The notes: generated by a model from the sequence alone, not told the origin. A stretch of 64,000 nt of DNA from Azoarcus_F sp048158365 (GCA_048158365.1 JBLLNL010000013.1), one strand, 5' to 3'. Counted from the first letter of the stretch, positions 9,001-17,987 are shown. Numbers and translations are program-made.

Positions 9001-10470
9001 ATCGCAGCCTATCGGGCGGACGGCGGGACGACCGGTGCAGCCTACCTGTCGGATCTGGAGCGCATCGGCAAGGACATCGATGTCGCGTTCGGCAAGTACG
9101 CCGGCGTGCTCGAAGGCTATCGCTCCGGCGGGCCGACCAAGGCCGCGCGGGTGGCCGGACAGATCGCGCTCGATGCCGCGGTCGGCTGGATCGAGAAGCT
9201 CAACCAGGCGGGCGAGAACGCCATGCGACTGGCGGTCTATCGGGCTGCGGTCGAGGGTGGCAAGACTCGCGCGCAAGCAGCGGCGCTGGCCAAGAACTCG
9301 ACGGTCAATTTCAACCGCAAAGGCGAGGTCGGCCAGATCGCCAGTGCCCTCTATCTGTTCTTCAACCCGGCCGTGCAGGGCACCGCATCCATCGCACACG
9401 CGCTCTTCCAGGCCAAGCACCGCCACCAGGCGCAGGCACTGGTCGGCGGCATGATCGGGCTCGGATACTGGATCGCGGCCTCGATGGGTGGCGGTCCCGA
9501 GGACGAGTGGGAGAAGGTCGGGCCATTCGCACACGAGCGGTTCCTGCATATATGGAAGGGCGACGGCTGGGCCCGGATCCCGATCCCGTACGGCTATGGC
9601 TTCTTCGTCACGCTCGGCCGGCAGCTGCAGGCCATCGAAGCGGGCGGGGATCCGACGGCCGCATCGCTACGGATCGCCGAGTCTCTGGTCGGCGAATTCA
9701 CGATCTGGGGCGGTGCAGCGGATCCCGATGGAGATGAGCGCAACATCCTGTTCCTGGCACCGACCCTCGTGCAGATCCCGGGCGCGGTCCTCATCAACCG
9801 CACCGGGCTGGGCTCGCCGATCTATCCCGAAAGCAAGTTCGACGAGAGCAAGCCGGACAACCAGAAGATGTGGCGGGCGACCCAAGGGACCGCATGGGCC
9901 ACGACAGCTCGTGAGCTGAACGCGATCACCGGTGGCAACGTGGTCGAGAAGGGTTGGCTCGATGTCAGCCCGGAAACACTCAAGTACTTGTGGCGCACGG
10001 CGACCGGCGGTGCGGGTCGATTCTTCACAGACAGCGCCCAGCTCGCCTGGAACCTGACCGTCGAAGGTCTGCCCGTGTCGGACATCGAGACGCGCGAGGT
10101 GCCGCTGGTCCGCAAGTTCGTGCAGGACGAGAACGACATCCGCGGCGCCCGCTCCCGGTTCTGGGAGCATGCGACCGAGGTCCGGGAGGCCATCGAGTCA
10201 TTCCGCCGGGCGAAGAATCTGGTTGATGCCGATGTCCGCCGGACCGAGATGATCCGCGTGCGCGAGGAGCAGCGCGAGCGGCTGGCCCTGTCGAAGGTGA
10301 CGGACCGCTACATCAAGCTGGTCGCAGCGAAACGCGACCGGATTCAGGCCGTCATGGCCGACCAGAGCAAGACGCTCGCACACCGGCGGGCTGCGGTGCG
10401 CGTGCTCGAGCGTGAAGAAGCAAAGATCTACGACGCCTATGTCGAAATTTTCAAGAGGAAAACACAATGA
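3016..10470 (+). CDS. Giant phage polyvalent protein (ART-like, JAMM-like, LPD38-like domains)
   Basis: 2484 residues. Residues about 15-65 hold a motif around PWVEVQADPGFQQL and YFDQVVAPRIPE that recurs, as far as I recall, at the start of large podoviral ejection proteins. About 255-520 are Ala/Gly-rich hydrophobic segments. Two copies of a 32-residue motif start at 649 and 724. About 937-1075 resembles the ADP-ribosyltransferase domain of polyvalent proteins (WFEGSQAVDDDG, then YHGT at 961-964). About 1279-1410 is a RadC/JAMM-like domain with E1323, H1360, H1362, S1370 and D1373. The C-terminal part (about 1577-2300) matches LPD38-type regions (NFNRKG, then FFNPAVQG). The likely role is entry with phage DNA and modification of host targets. 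Enzymatic activity is inferred from motifs only. Confidence 0.75.
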   Translation: MTPTTEQPKPRQPRPWVEVQADPGFQQLAPEQQTAARRQYFDQVVAPRIPEVGRRRAAWDQFSNWQPEPAPAEDKPGFVRRTINAVGEARQALQDQTNRDDSTLAPQPLADKPIQLIPRFDKKPDSVMADLPEQPRSGPPVTPAARNLIQQLYDRQPERRAELLARQDWAGQVAREIDGGYQKLDQAAHSTPLDTRREALVDRARAAGATPDTAESMATGGDVRLPATIDERPEPLADRLARMAAEQTGEEQARTIVRGAVDLAGSIAKVAPTTGKMALDTAQLIPLIGRAAEIGSDALAEVIDDIGSMQSGEMQGQAARLAEVVRTGTPDQIVQLLVQNPQLLADVAIPSAGSVFLIGGAGSAIGKAQAARYADRLSPRALARIQQRAATEGAIWTNAAVNAGAAYDETEGGQLAKYTAALIAGAGTRAVGGITKGGAEGTIARGGEAAARNPLRTIGGVAGREIAQEFGEGGSEALGTQTGEIIEGGRDSYDWRQLANQATLEAAAAGPIGAAVGAMSARTADERPEPTLADQIDATRWDPRDIDQAARAALSPEQGQPATLPRPAAPAIPPELDQIRRERDAAAAATGDPIEAVVVDLENRAMVETWLRSPEGQQAEAEAGALDTAQLLDQAFAATRPIVSATGQPFRSERLAAISAKQRGLDAVPIPVENGWGLVPVQQVQANIEQVQADIEPTQQTQPDPIAMFETEQWAEPLLGARGPFRTERAAAISAKQRGLDMIPVEVEGGWGLIPSTATPAGIEAEPVTPPPPPATLTPAQFEQAQAAMANVADAFADRPTDAHTVRRQRNELRSALINSGIAPSAAKLIIDEATTIRAREFGDRLHGFLAPRNVLAAIEQLGIAPTAQINPVEIDTRRDQVVARMDQIEAIAAARRESGDAVGLPSPGEEVAAAQTRLQAKIDARRERAPTRAPADPEAFAKWFEGSQAVDDDGNPMRLYHGTRFGSTAALVPTYHDETGGLRGIAFTPDREVAARHANNTERPPSGQQPHIIEAFVQAPVLYTLREFQARAALHYDTDYSNLTEAQVVQFARDNDIRAIDMSEVGESGEVFVLDLSAIGLVEPTNEAAPAPRFDRQAPAPAARPARTRSDGRTALLAEIEQARTRTAPAELVAEYSALLAEAQDARRRAGLKKTKQAEAKQLTARADVLEDTILPELRERIGYVNFKSATGNYRILNTPDNLTEFAKRVSKTAAFKQLPKVETVYDSIETRPGTTEAQRTTGRRALDALVDSINRRSGGGSVSVLGNALYADFTERGGTTLVGQVIESPADLATLAQVFRDPRFETFRAIYLDADNRVVGEAGYSSRLPAAVHLPNDIEAWIDRDRTKFGASKYYVLHNHPSGTAKPSDSDLNLTRAIADNAHGFAGHVVIDRNEYAVIAKDGSFDVIQAPELDSIDFNSKPTTPHRLLGLKIARPVDVTMMAKALQTPDGHATLILTRRDGKVHLIMDAPMALLQDASRAGVVRAKALMRRAARATGAGGHRFVVLPDGVPLESLTHMLTAGIVIDVVSPDGSSLHERIGARWPGDFLDRATRRAAQVREQASPYKQPPPAETKARAFQRVWQDKFNRFTVIQDWLKSQGVKLTEGANVYRAEERMHGRTATRMEDFREKRVRPIVQKIRDAGLNLAEVADFLHAQHAIERNRQIAKINSDMPDGGSGMTDAEAAAKLLEYRKKPELAQLANELRAITDDTRAILLRAGLITQEMSDAWTGAYQHYVPLRGGPDTDASVQGTGKGLTVKEKQKRALGHGTRTEGEWIIENILQSHERAILQSEKNRVGQHLLKLAIEAGDPDLITIGQPVRRQVLRDQKSYVVEYRGSTVETFRNLADAQRWVGQQNRAPGDFKIRTSHDLDVVLMPTPVLDPSETQVYVNGHAIRVQFKDELLARAWNNMGAEHMNVVFRIARGINTWLSKAYTGYNPEFLGVNVVRDLSTGLANITGEEGAAFAARALARYPKSFAELLRYAWTGNASNSIAAYRADGGTTGAAYLSDLERIGKDIDVAFGKYAGVLEGYRSGGPTKAARVAGQIALDAAVGWIEKLNQAGENAMRLAVYRAAVEGGKTRAQAAALAKNSTVNFNRKGEVGQIASALYLFFNPAVQGTASIAHALFQAKHRHQAQALVGGMIGLGYWIAASMGGGPEDEWEKVGPFAHERFLHIWKGDGWARIPIPYGYGFFVTLGRQLQAIEAGGDPTAASLRIAESLVGEFTIWGGAADPDGDERNILFLAPTLVQIPGAVLINRTGLGSPIYPESKFDESKPDNQKMWRATQGTAWATTARELNAITGGNVVEKGWLDVSPETLKYLWRTATGGAGRFFTDSAQLAWNLTVEGLPVSDIETREVPLVRKFVQDENDIRGARSRFWEHATEVREAIESFRRAKNLVDADVRRTEMIRVREEQRERLALSKVTDRYIKLVAAKRDRIQAVMADQSKTLAHRRAAVRVLEREEAKIYDAYVEIFKRKTQ

Positions 10471-10841
10471 GTCAGGCAGATCTCCTCCAGGCCCGCGGTC
10501 AGATCGTCGAGGCCGCCACCCTCGCGGTCCTGCGTCGTGATCCGGACGAGTGGCTGGCGACCTTGGACATCGCCCAGCAGCTGCAGACCGAGTGGCGACC
10601 GTTCGGCTTCGCGCTGCGCCGGCTGGCGTGCCGCGGTCTGGTCGATGAGTCGATCATCACGGTACCCGGCAAGGGCAGATTGACCGAGGAGCGCAGGCTC
10701 TACAAGTTGAGGACCGTCGAGCAGATCGATCTGCCGAACCATCCGCTGTATCCAACGATTTATCCAATCCCGCCCGGTGCTGCCCGCCGGGTTTTCGGGC
10801 GCGCGAGTGCCGTGCCCCGTTCAACACCCAGCAAGGAGTAA
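10467..10841 (+). CDS. Predicted winged-helix-like phage-region protein
   Basis: 124 residues. Residues about 25-80 read like a small winged helix: a helix pair around ATLDIAQQLQ and FALRRLACRGLVDE, then a turn and strand around TVPGKGRLTEERRLYKL. Its ATG overlaps the stop of the giant gene (ATGA), so the two are translationally coupled. The last 35 residues are Pro/Arg-rich and overlap a GC hairpin with a short T-run near 10773-10795, so the functional protein may end earlier. DNA binding is inferred and no regulator family is assigned. Confidence 0.5.
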   Translation: MSQADLLQARGQIVEAATLAVLRRDPDEWLATLDIAQQLQTEWRPFGFALRRLACRGLVDESIITVPGKGRLTEERRLYKLRTVEQIDLPNHPLYPTIYPIPPGAARRVFGRASAVPRSTPSKE

Positions 10842-10844
10842 GTC

Positions 10845-11387
10845 ATGTACTGGTTGAAAGAAGATCTCGAGCGCCAACATCGACAGGCAGCGCGCGCCCT
10901 GTCCGACGCGGCTGTCGGCGATTTGCCTGCGGTCGTCGCAGCCCGCGAGAAGCTCGCCCGCGCACAGGCGTCCTACGACGCGGCGCAAGCGACGGTCCCG
11001 CAGGTGGATACCGGCGACCTCGACGAGCGGATCTCGTCGGCACGCGCCCGCGCAGCGGACCTGACCAAGAACCTGCCGGAGCTGGCCTACAGCGATCTGC
11101 TCGCCGGCGATCTGGACATGACCAGCGCCACCGCAGCCCGTGCGGAGATCACCCGGCTCGAGCTGCTGGCCACCGATCTGGACGCTGCCCGCAACCTCTG
11201 GTATCGCCGCGAGGGCACCCGCAACATGTCCGCTGCACAGGCTGGCGCAGGCTTGCGTGCGGCTCGCGAGGCACTGACTGTGGCCACCTTCGCCGCGAAG
11301 CTCGACGTCGTGCGCGATGAGGCTGCCCGCAAGGCTGATGCTGAGCGGACGGCTCGTCTGGCCCGCAAGGCGGAGGCGGCAGCATGA
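10845..11387 (+). CDS. Coiled-coil phage-region protein, unknown function
   Basis: 180 residues, almost entirely Ala/Arg/Glu/Asp/Leu and predicted helical or coiled coil, no Cys. It starts with MYWLKEDLERQHRQ; AAGGAG lies about 7 bp upstream of the ATG. Its stop overlaps the start of the next gene (ATGA). Composition suits a structural or assembly-chaperone role, but nothing diagnostic is visible. Confidence 0.55.
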   Translation: MYWLKEDLERQHRQAARALSDAAVGDLPAVVAAREKLARAQASYDAAQATVPQVDTGDLDERISSARARAADLTKNLPELAYSDLLAGDLDMTSATAARAEITRLELLATDLDAARNLWYRREGTRNMSAAQAGAGLRAAREALTVATFAAKLDVVRDEAARKADAERTARLARKAEAAA

Positions 11388-11665
11388 AGACGCTGAAGAC
11401 TGGCACGCCGGTCACCGATCCGGCCATCATCGAGCGGCACTTGCAGCAGCGCCTGGCTGAGCTGCGGCGCACGACCAAGGCGGATCCGTTCTCGGCGAAG
11501 CTGTTGGCTTTGCCTGAGGTGGTCGATGTCCTGCGCGAAGAGATCCGCGCGCAGCTGGCCAAGGGTGAGGTCGATGTGTCCGAGTCCGAGGTCGGGCTCG
11601 CTGGAACATCGACCAGCGCGAAGGAGGCCGGGCGGAAGTTGCAGGCAGCGATCGCCGGTGTGTGA
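11384..11665 (+). CDS. Small phage-region protein, unknown function
   Basis: 93 residues, mixed charge and helical (starts MKTLKTGTPVTDPAIIERHL). It overlaps the previous gene by four bases (ATGA). It is the last rightward gene of the phage-derived segment, followed 8 bp later by a perfect 11-bp inverted repeat. No recognisable domain. Confidence 0.55.
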   Translation: MKTLKTGTPVTDPAIIERHLQQRLAELRRTTKADPFSAKLLALPEVVDVLREEIRAQLAKGEVDVSESEVGLAGTSTSAKEAGRKLQAAIAGV

Positions 11666-11673
11666 ACGATGGT

Positions 11674-11705
11674 CCGTGTAGCACGGCGGGTGTCGTGCTA
11701 CACGG
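11674..11705. repeat. Perfect 11-bp inverted repeat
   Basis: CCGTGTAGCAC (11674-11684) and GTGCTACACGG (11695-11705) flank a 10-nt spacer just after the last phage-region gene. There is no T-run, so it is not a classical terminator. The core GTGTAGCAC also occurs at positions 5-13 of the window. It could be a factor-binding site, an element boundary or a hairpin in the 3' end of the transcript. Confidence 0.6.
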
Positions 11706-11772
11706 ATACTGCTACAGACACCCGGAAAGTGAGTGACCTAGGGAGCGTGGGGACAACTCTGGGGGCATGTTG

Positions 11773-11802
11773 AAATAAAGAGACACTCACCCCTTTATTT
11801 TT
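11773..11802. repeat. REP-like hairpin near the phage/chromosome junction
   Basis: AAATAAAG (11773-11780) and CTTTATTT (11793-11800) enclose AGACACTCACC. On the minus strand the core reads GGGGTGAGTGTC, similar to extragenic REP sequences mobilised by RayT transposases. It could also act as a weak bidirectional terminator (TT follows). No RayT gene is nearby. Confidence 0.35.
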
Positions 11803-11873
11803 CGTGCCTGAAAGACGGTTCTCCCATTCCTGCCGGGGGACCAAAACAATCGGATCCGGACGCCAACGCCGAT

Positions 11874-12677
11874 CTACAAGCGACCCAGCATCGCCCGCAG
11901 GTACTGGATCGGGATCGCATAGCTGATCCCGGACGGATCGCTGAGCACGTTTTCCTTGGTCGACTTGATGAAGACCATGTTGATGACGCCGATCACACGG
12001 CCGCTGCCCGGCTCGAACACCGGGGAGCCGCTGTTGCCCGGGTAGGCGGTCGCGTCGAGCTGGAAGATCTGGAACGGGTCGGTGCCGAGGCGGCGGATCA
12101 GCGCGGGGTCGAGTTCGCGTGCGCGTGCCTGCGGGATGCCGATCGGCGTGATCGCGGCGATGATGCCGCGATGCGTGACCGGTGTGAATCCGAGCGCATT
12201 GCCGATCGGAAAACCGGTGAAGGCAATGTCCTGGCCTTCGCGCACGGTCGCGTCCGACAGGGCCAGTGCCGGCAATGAGGCACCTTCGATACGCAGCACC
12301 GCCAGATCGCGCCCGTCCTCGCGCGCGGCCACGGTCGCCGGCCGCACCGCCACAGCACCGGGGTTGTCGCCCGGCACCGCGATCGCGATGGTCTCGAGCT
12401 GATCCGACGCGAGGGCCTTGGGCAGCACGTGCGCGTTGGTCGCGATCAGACGACCGTTGCCGACGACGAAGCCGGTGCCCAAAAACTTGAAGGACGGGTT
12501 GCGGGTACGCTGGAAGGTGCCGACCGCGACGATGGACGGTTTGACCCTGGGAATCGTATCGACCAGCGCCGCGCCGGCCTGACGCGGCAGGATACCCGCC
12601 GCGAGCAGCCCGGCCGCACCGACGAGGAAGCGTCTGCGTGACGACTCGGGCCCGGGCGCATCCAGGAGCAGCCTCAA
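11874..12677 (-). CDS. Trypsin-like (S1C/HtrA-type) serine protease, Tat-exported
   Basis: 267 residues. The N-terminus carries a twin-arginine signal (SRRRFLVGAAG), so export in folded form is likely. The catalytic triad is visible: His in TNAHV, Asp in RDLAVL, Ser in GNSGSPV. There is no PDZ domain after the protease core, unlike DegP, so this is a single-domain member. The start is TTG, overlapping the transglycosylase stop as TTGA; there is no ATG alternative near the signal peptide. It is last in a leftward series with a lytic transglycosylase and a nucleotide-sugar dehydrogenase, suggesting a role in envelope or exopolysaccharide maintenance. Confidence 0.85.
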   Translation of the reverse strand: MRLLLDAPGPESSRRRFLVGAAGLLAAGILPRQAGAALVDTIPRVKPSIVAVGTFQRTRNPSFKFLGTGFVVGNGRLIATNAHVLPKALASDQLETIAIAVPGDNPGAVAVRPATVAAREDGRDLAVLRIEGASLPALALSDATVREGQDIAFTGFPIGNALGFTPVTHRGIIAAITPIGIPQARARELDPALIRRLGTDPFQIFQLDATAYPGNSGSPVFEPGSGRVIGVINMVFIKSTKENVLSDPSGISYAIPIQYLRAMLGRL

Positions 12678-13665
12678 GAGCCGGCCTCCGCGACGCGCGT
12701 CGCGCGCAATGCGGCCAGCATCGTGCTCGGCTGCACCACGTCGTGGTCATACGGATGGTCGGCACGCTGCACGATGCGCATGATGCGATCGACGTAGGCC
12801 CGCGTCTCGGCGAACGGCGGCACGCCACGGTAGCGCTCGACCGCCCCCTCGCCGGCGTTGTAGGCGGCCGCGGCGAGCGCGATGTCGCCTTCGAAATACG
12901 CCAACAGCCAGCGCAGATAGGAAAGCCCCCCGCGGATGTTCTGCTCGGGGTCGAAGATGTCGGACACGCGGAAACGCGCCGCGGTGTCCGGGATCAACTG
13001 CATGACCCCCATCGCGTTCTTGGGCGACACCGCTTGCGGATTCAGCGCCGACTCGGTGATCGCGATGGCCAGCGCGAAGCTGGGACTGATCCGGTATTCG
13101 GGGGCGAGTTCGACGACCATGCGCGCGATCCGCTGCCGTTCCGGCGGCATGCGACGAATCCGTTCGTCGAGATTCCATGTGCTGTCCGCGAGGCACGCAG
13201 GCAGCGACGCCTGCGTCTCGCCGGTGAAGCGCAGCATCCGCTGAGCGTGTTCATGCCCCCGCTTCGCGGCCAGTCCGAACAGCCCGCCCGCCACCGCGTC
13301 GTCGCGCTCGACCCCGCGACCGTTGGTATACATCCAGCCCAGCGAGAACATCGCTTCCGGGTGCCCGAGCCGGGCTGCTTCGCAATACAGCCTGGCGGCC
13401 TGCTCGGGATCCCGGGGCACCCCCTCGCCGTGTTCGTGCGCCAGCGCCTGACGGATCAGTTCGCCGGCCTGCTTCGAAAAGGCTTTGTCGACCGGCGCCG
13501 TCGCGGCGAGCCGGATGCCGCCGTCGCTCGCCGACGCAAGCACACAGAACCCGGCACACAGGCCGCTCGCGAACAGTCGCAACGCAGACCTCATGCTGCG
13601 TAATGCGACGGTTGCGGCGACGGTGCGCTGTACGCGGTCCATGAATGATTTGTAGCAGAGCTGGG

Positions 13666-13669
<4 letters not shown>
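12674..13669 (-). CDS. Sel1-repeat lytic transglycosylase (SLT domain)
   Basis: 331 residues from GTG, whose GTGA overlaps the upstream dehydrogenase stop. An ATG at 13642 or the signal-peptide Met at about 13594 are alternatives. A hydrophobic signal segment (LRLFASGLCAGFCVLAS) is followed by two Sel1-like repeats (LGWMYTNGRGVERDDA and its predecessor), then a goose-type lysozyme fold with catalytic Glu in ITESALNPQ, and the motifs NAMGVMQLIP and AAYNAGEGAV. Periplasmic cleavage of peptidoglycan is expected. The operon context with exopolysaccharide genes suggests it opens the wall for a secretion or polymer-export apparatus. Confidence 0.85.
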
Positions 13670-14946
<1,277 letters not shown>

Positions 14947-15000
14947 CGAATGTTTTCCCTGTTGTAGCTTCGAACAAAAGCGTGAGCGAGGTTCAAGCAC

Positions 15001-15102
15001 CCGTCCCTCCCCCTTCAAGGGGGAGGTCAGGAGGGGGATGGGTTACGGCAGCGGTTGTGCAACCCATCCCCACCCCAACCCTCCCCTTGAAGGGGAGGGA
15101 GC
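15001..15102. repeat. Paired REP-like palindromes
   Basis: Two palindromes, centred on CCCTTCAAGGG near 15017 and CCCCTTGAAGGGG near 15087, are themselves arranged as an inverted pair around a central spacer (GGATGGGTT ... AACCCATCC). This is the layout of a REP doublet (BIME/REPIN-like). It lies between the prsT stop and the dehydrogenase start and could stabilise or attenuate the operon mRNA. Confidence 0.6.
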
Positions 15103-15181
15103 AACGGCGCGCTTATCCTATCGACATCGCCAATTGATTGCCGCCTTGATCAGTGAATCCGTTCAGTCAGTTCGATCCGAT

Positions 15182-17986
15182 TCACAGCGTGCCCTTCAAC
15201 CGGGTCGCCTCCGAGTGCATTGCAGTGCCCTCCGGGGCCAGCCGGATCACCTCGTCGAGTTCGCGCCCGGCATCGGCCTTGCGGTCGACCTCGATGTAGG
15301 AGCGGGCGAGGTTGAGTCTGAGCGCCGGCTGATTCGGCGCCGTGTCGACCGCCTTGCGCAGATTCGCGAGACCGTGCTCGTGGTCACCCTGCTCCATCTG
15401 CAGCATGCCCAGCGTGTCGAGGATCGCCGGGTTTTCCGGCGCCAGAGCAAGCGCGCGTTGTGCCAGCGGGATCGCATCCGGCTGTTTCAAGCGCCCCGCG
15501 ACCCAGGCGAGGTTGTTAAACGCCAGTGCGTTGTTCGGCTGAATCTCGATGATGCGCCGATACAGGCCCTCGGCCTCCTCAAGACGCCCCTGTGCAAGGG
15601 CATACTCCGCGAGGTAGGTTCGCATGACCACATCCTGCGGCTGTCGCTCGAGCAGAGTCTGAGCCGTCTTTGCCGCATCATCGAGTTTGTCCGCACGCAG
15701 CTGGGCACGATGCAGCTTGACTGCCACGCCAGCATTGGGCGATCGTTCCAGCGCCCTCTCAAAGGGCGAGATGGCTTGGGCCCAATTGCCGGCAGTGGCT
15801 TGAACATCGCCCTCGAGCATGTAGCCAAGCGCTGAATTCGGGAGGAGGCTTTGGACTTGGCGCGCTACGGTCAAGGCGTCCGCAGGGCGTTGGGTTTCTA
15901 ACAGCACAGCAATCAAGCGCTGGTGAGCGGCGACCAGGTCGGGACGCAGCGCCAAGGCACGGCGCAGCGACTGCTCTGTTCCAACAATGTCCCCGGTTGC
16001 GCGTTGGGCATCAGCCAGTGCCACCAGTGGCCCCGGAGCCTGCGTTTGCACTCGGACGAGGCGATTCAGCGTCGACACCGCCTGCTGACGCTCCCCCGTC
16101 GACATCTGCGCCTGCGCAAGAACGGTCAGGCCATTCGGTTCATCCGGTTGCGCGGCAACGAGTTCCTGAGCAAGCGTGCGGGCGCGGGTGGCTTCATTGT
16201 TCTCGAGCAAGTGCCTGGCCATTGCGACCTTTGGCGCACGAGCCGTCGGGTTCGCTGCTACTGCACGTTCGAGCGTCGCACGCACGTCGGCGGGCGGCGA
16301 TCCGGTCTGAGCCTGCACTTGGGCCAATAACAAATAAGGATTCGGATTGGACGGATCTCGAGCGATCATTCCTTCGAACCTCTGCTTCGCATCATCGGAA
16401 CGGCCCTGTGCGAGATCAAGCCGGGCCAGATTGATCAACGCCGTGACGAATCCAGGGTCAAGTTCCAGTGCGCGTTCGAAAGCAAGCCGAGCACCGTCGA
16501 TCTCCTGTCTCGCGATCATGAGCCCGCCCTTGAGATTGTGGGTCTGCGGGTTGTCCGGTTCCTTACGTTCGAGTTCCTCAAGAGCCTCAGCAGCCTTGTC
16601 GAACTCACGATTCCGAAGGTAAACGAGGATCAGAGCGACGTCGGGTTGCGCTAGCCTCGCGTCGAGACCCGAGGCGTTTTCCAGATCAGCCAACGCCTGC
16701 TCGACATCACCCGCTGCATATCTCGCCACTCCAAGTCGGGTCAGAGCCTGCACATCCTCGGGATTGGCGGTGGACACGCGAGCAAAATAATCGGACGCCT
16801 GCTCGAAATCCCCGGTCGCCAGGAAGATCTGCCCGGCCAGTGTCATCGTCACCGGGTCGTCGGTACCCGGTCCGAGTAACGGTTCGACGAGCTCGCGTGC
16901 GCGGACGGTTTCGCCGCGAGCGAGCAGCGAAGCCGCCATCAGCCGGCGAGCCAGCGGTTGGCCGGGCGCACGGGCGAGCACACGCTCCAGATGCGCCTGC
17001 GCGCGGACATGATCGTTCAGCCGCAGGTAGATGCTGCCGGCCAGCAGTTCAGCCGGAAGATGCCCGGGAAGCAGACGAAGAACCTCCTCGATACCATCCC
17101 GCGCCTCAATGACCCGATCGCGGCGCAAGTCCACGAAGGCCCTCAGATAGAGCGTCGACGGATCGCGCGGCGCAACCTCGATCATGTCGGCCAACCGTCG
17201 CTCGGCGTCATCGATGCGCTCGAGCTGCAGCAAGTAGGAGATCAGTGCAAGATGGTACGCGGGTGCGCGCGGCTCGGCCTTGATCGCGGCCTCGAGGGCC
17301 GCGACCGCTTCGTCGGGTTGGTTCTGCGCAGCATATACATCCGCCTTCAACGCATGCGCCTCATGCGTATCCGGCTTCAGCGCCAACGCGGTATCGGCAT
17401 CGGCCAGCGCGCCGTCGAGGTCGCCACCGAAAAGCTTCGCGCGCGCCAGCCCGACCAGCGCCATCACGTCCTGCGGATTCTGCTGATGCGCGGCTTCGTA
17501 GAATGTGCGCGCCTCCTCGACGTTGGCCTTGGCCAGATGGGCGTCGCCGACGTTCGCGAGCAGCCGCGCCTGCGCGGCCGCATCACCGAGTTCCCGTTCG
17601 GAGAAGGCTGCGATCACGCCGTCGAAATCACCCGACAGCACCATCGCGCGCGACAGCAGCGGCACGACCTCGACCTCCGGATAGCCCGCGTCGGACGCCC
17701 GGCGCAGTTCCCGGAGCGCGCCCGGGATGTTGCCCTGCTCCAGATAGACCTTGCCGAGCAGGAAGCGCGCCTCGACCAGGCTACCGTCCTTCTGGATCGC
17801 GTTCTTCAGCTGAATGCTGGCGGCGTTGATGTCGTTCCTCGCGAGGAAGTCCTTGGCCGAACCGAGCATGTCCTCGGGCGAGTCGGCACACGCGGTGAGC
17901 ACGACCGCGGAAAACAACAGCGCAAACAGCCGGCTCACGCCAGGCCTGCGCTGCGCGCGCGAGGAAAGCATTTTATTCTCAGGCAT
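15182..17986 (-). CDS. prsT: PEP-CTERM system TPR lipoprotein PrsT
   Basis: 934 residues. The N-terminal lipoprotein signal ends in a lipobox (VVLTAC), so it is probably anchored at a membrane facing the periplasm. The rest is a continuous array of tetratricopeptide repeats, recognisable by recurring motifs of the form ALxxLGxxYxxxGxxxxA. Length and context (directly after prsK and prsR, one base from the prsR stop) match PrsT of XrtA/PEP-CTERM systems, proposed to assemble or secrete exopolysaccharide. SD GGGAGGG precedes the ATG. The middle third (about 15700-16700) is visibly less GC-rich than its flanks, suggesting recombination within the repeat array. Confidence 0.9.
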   Translation of the reverse strand: MPENKMLSSRAQRRPGVSRLFALLFSAVVLTACADSPEDMLGSAKDFLARNDINAASIQLKNAIQKDGSLVEARFLLGKVYLEQGNIPGALRELRRASDAGYPEVEVVPLLSRAMVLSGDFDGVIAAFSERELGDAAAQARLLANVGDAHLAKANVEEARTFYEAAHQQNPQDVMALVGLARAKLFGGDLDGALADADTALALKPDTHEAHALKADVYAAQNQPDEAVAALEAAIKAEPRAPAYHLALISYLLQLERIDDAERRLADMIEVAPRDPSTLYLRAFVDLRRDRVIEARDGIEEVLRLLPGHLPAELLAGSIYLRLNDHVRAQAHLERVLARAPGQPLARRLMAASLLARGETVRARELVEPLLGPGTDDPVTMTLAGQIFLATGDFEQASDYFARVSTANPEDVQALTRLGVARYAAGDVEQALADLENASGLDARLAQPDVALILVYLRNREFDKAAEALEELERKEPDNPQTHNLKGGLMIARQEIDGARLAFERALELDPGFVTALINLARLDLAQGRSDDAKQRFEGMIARDPSNPNPYLLLAQVQAQTGSPPADVRATLERAVAANPTARAPKVAMARHLLENNEATRARTLAQELVAAQPDEPNGLTVLAQAQMSTGERQQAVSTLNRLVRVQTQAPGPLVALADAQRATGDIVGTEQSLRRALALRPDLVAAHQRLIAVLLETQRPADALTVARQVQSLLPNSALGYMLEGDVQATAGNWAQAISPFERALERSPNAGVAVKLHRAQLRADKLDDAAKTAQTLLERQPQDVVMRTYLAEYALAQGRLEEAEGLYRRIIEIQPNNALAFNNLAWVAGRLKQPDAIPLAQRALALAPENPAILDTLGMLQMEQGDHEHGLANLRKAVDTAPNQPALRLNLARSYIEVDRKADAGRELDEVIRLAPEGTAMHSEATRLKGTL

Positions 17987-17987
17987 C

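Larger units (their letters stand above)
1..11750 (+). mobile_element. Phage-derived segment (left boundary outside window)
   Basis: Seven rightward genes occupy this stretch, with stop/start overlaps, many short unknown products and one giant polyvalent protein of a type known from phages and conjugative elements. From 11874 onward all genes read leftward and are ordinary chromosomal envelope genes, so the right boundary lies between 11665 and 11874. No integrase, terminase, portal, capsid or tail gene is present, so this is either the end of a longer prophage that starts outside the window or a remnant. The exact attachment site was not identified. Confidence 0.6.

Noticed and set aside
1..11750. 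Calling the left segment a complete prophage
   Set aside because: No integrase, terminase, portal, capsid, tail or lysis gene is in the window; only one end of the element can be seen.
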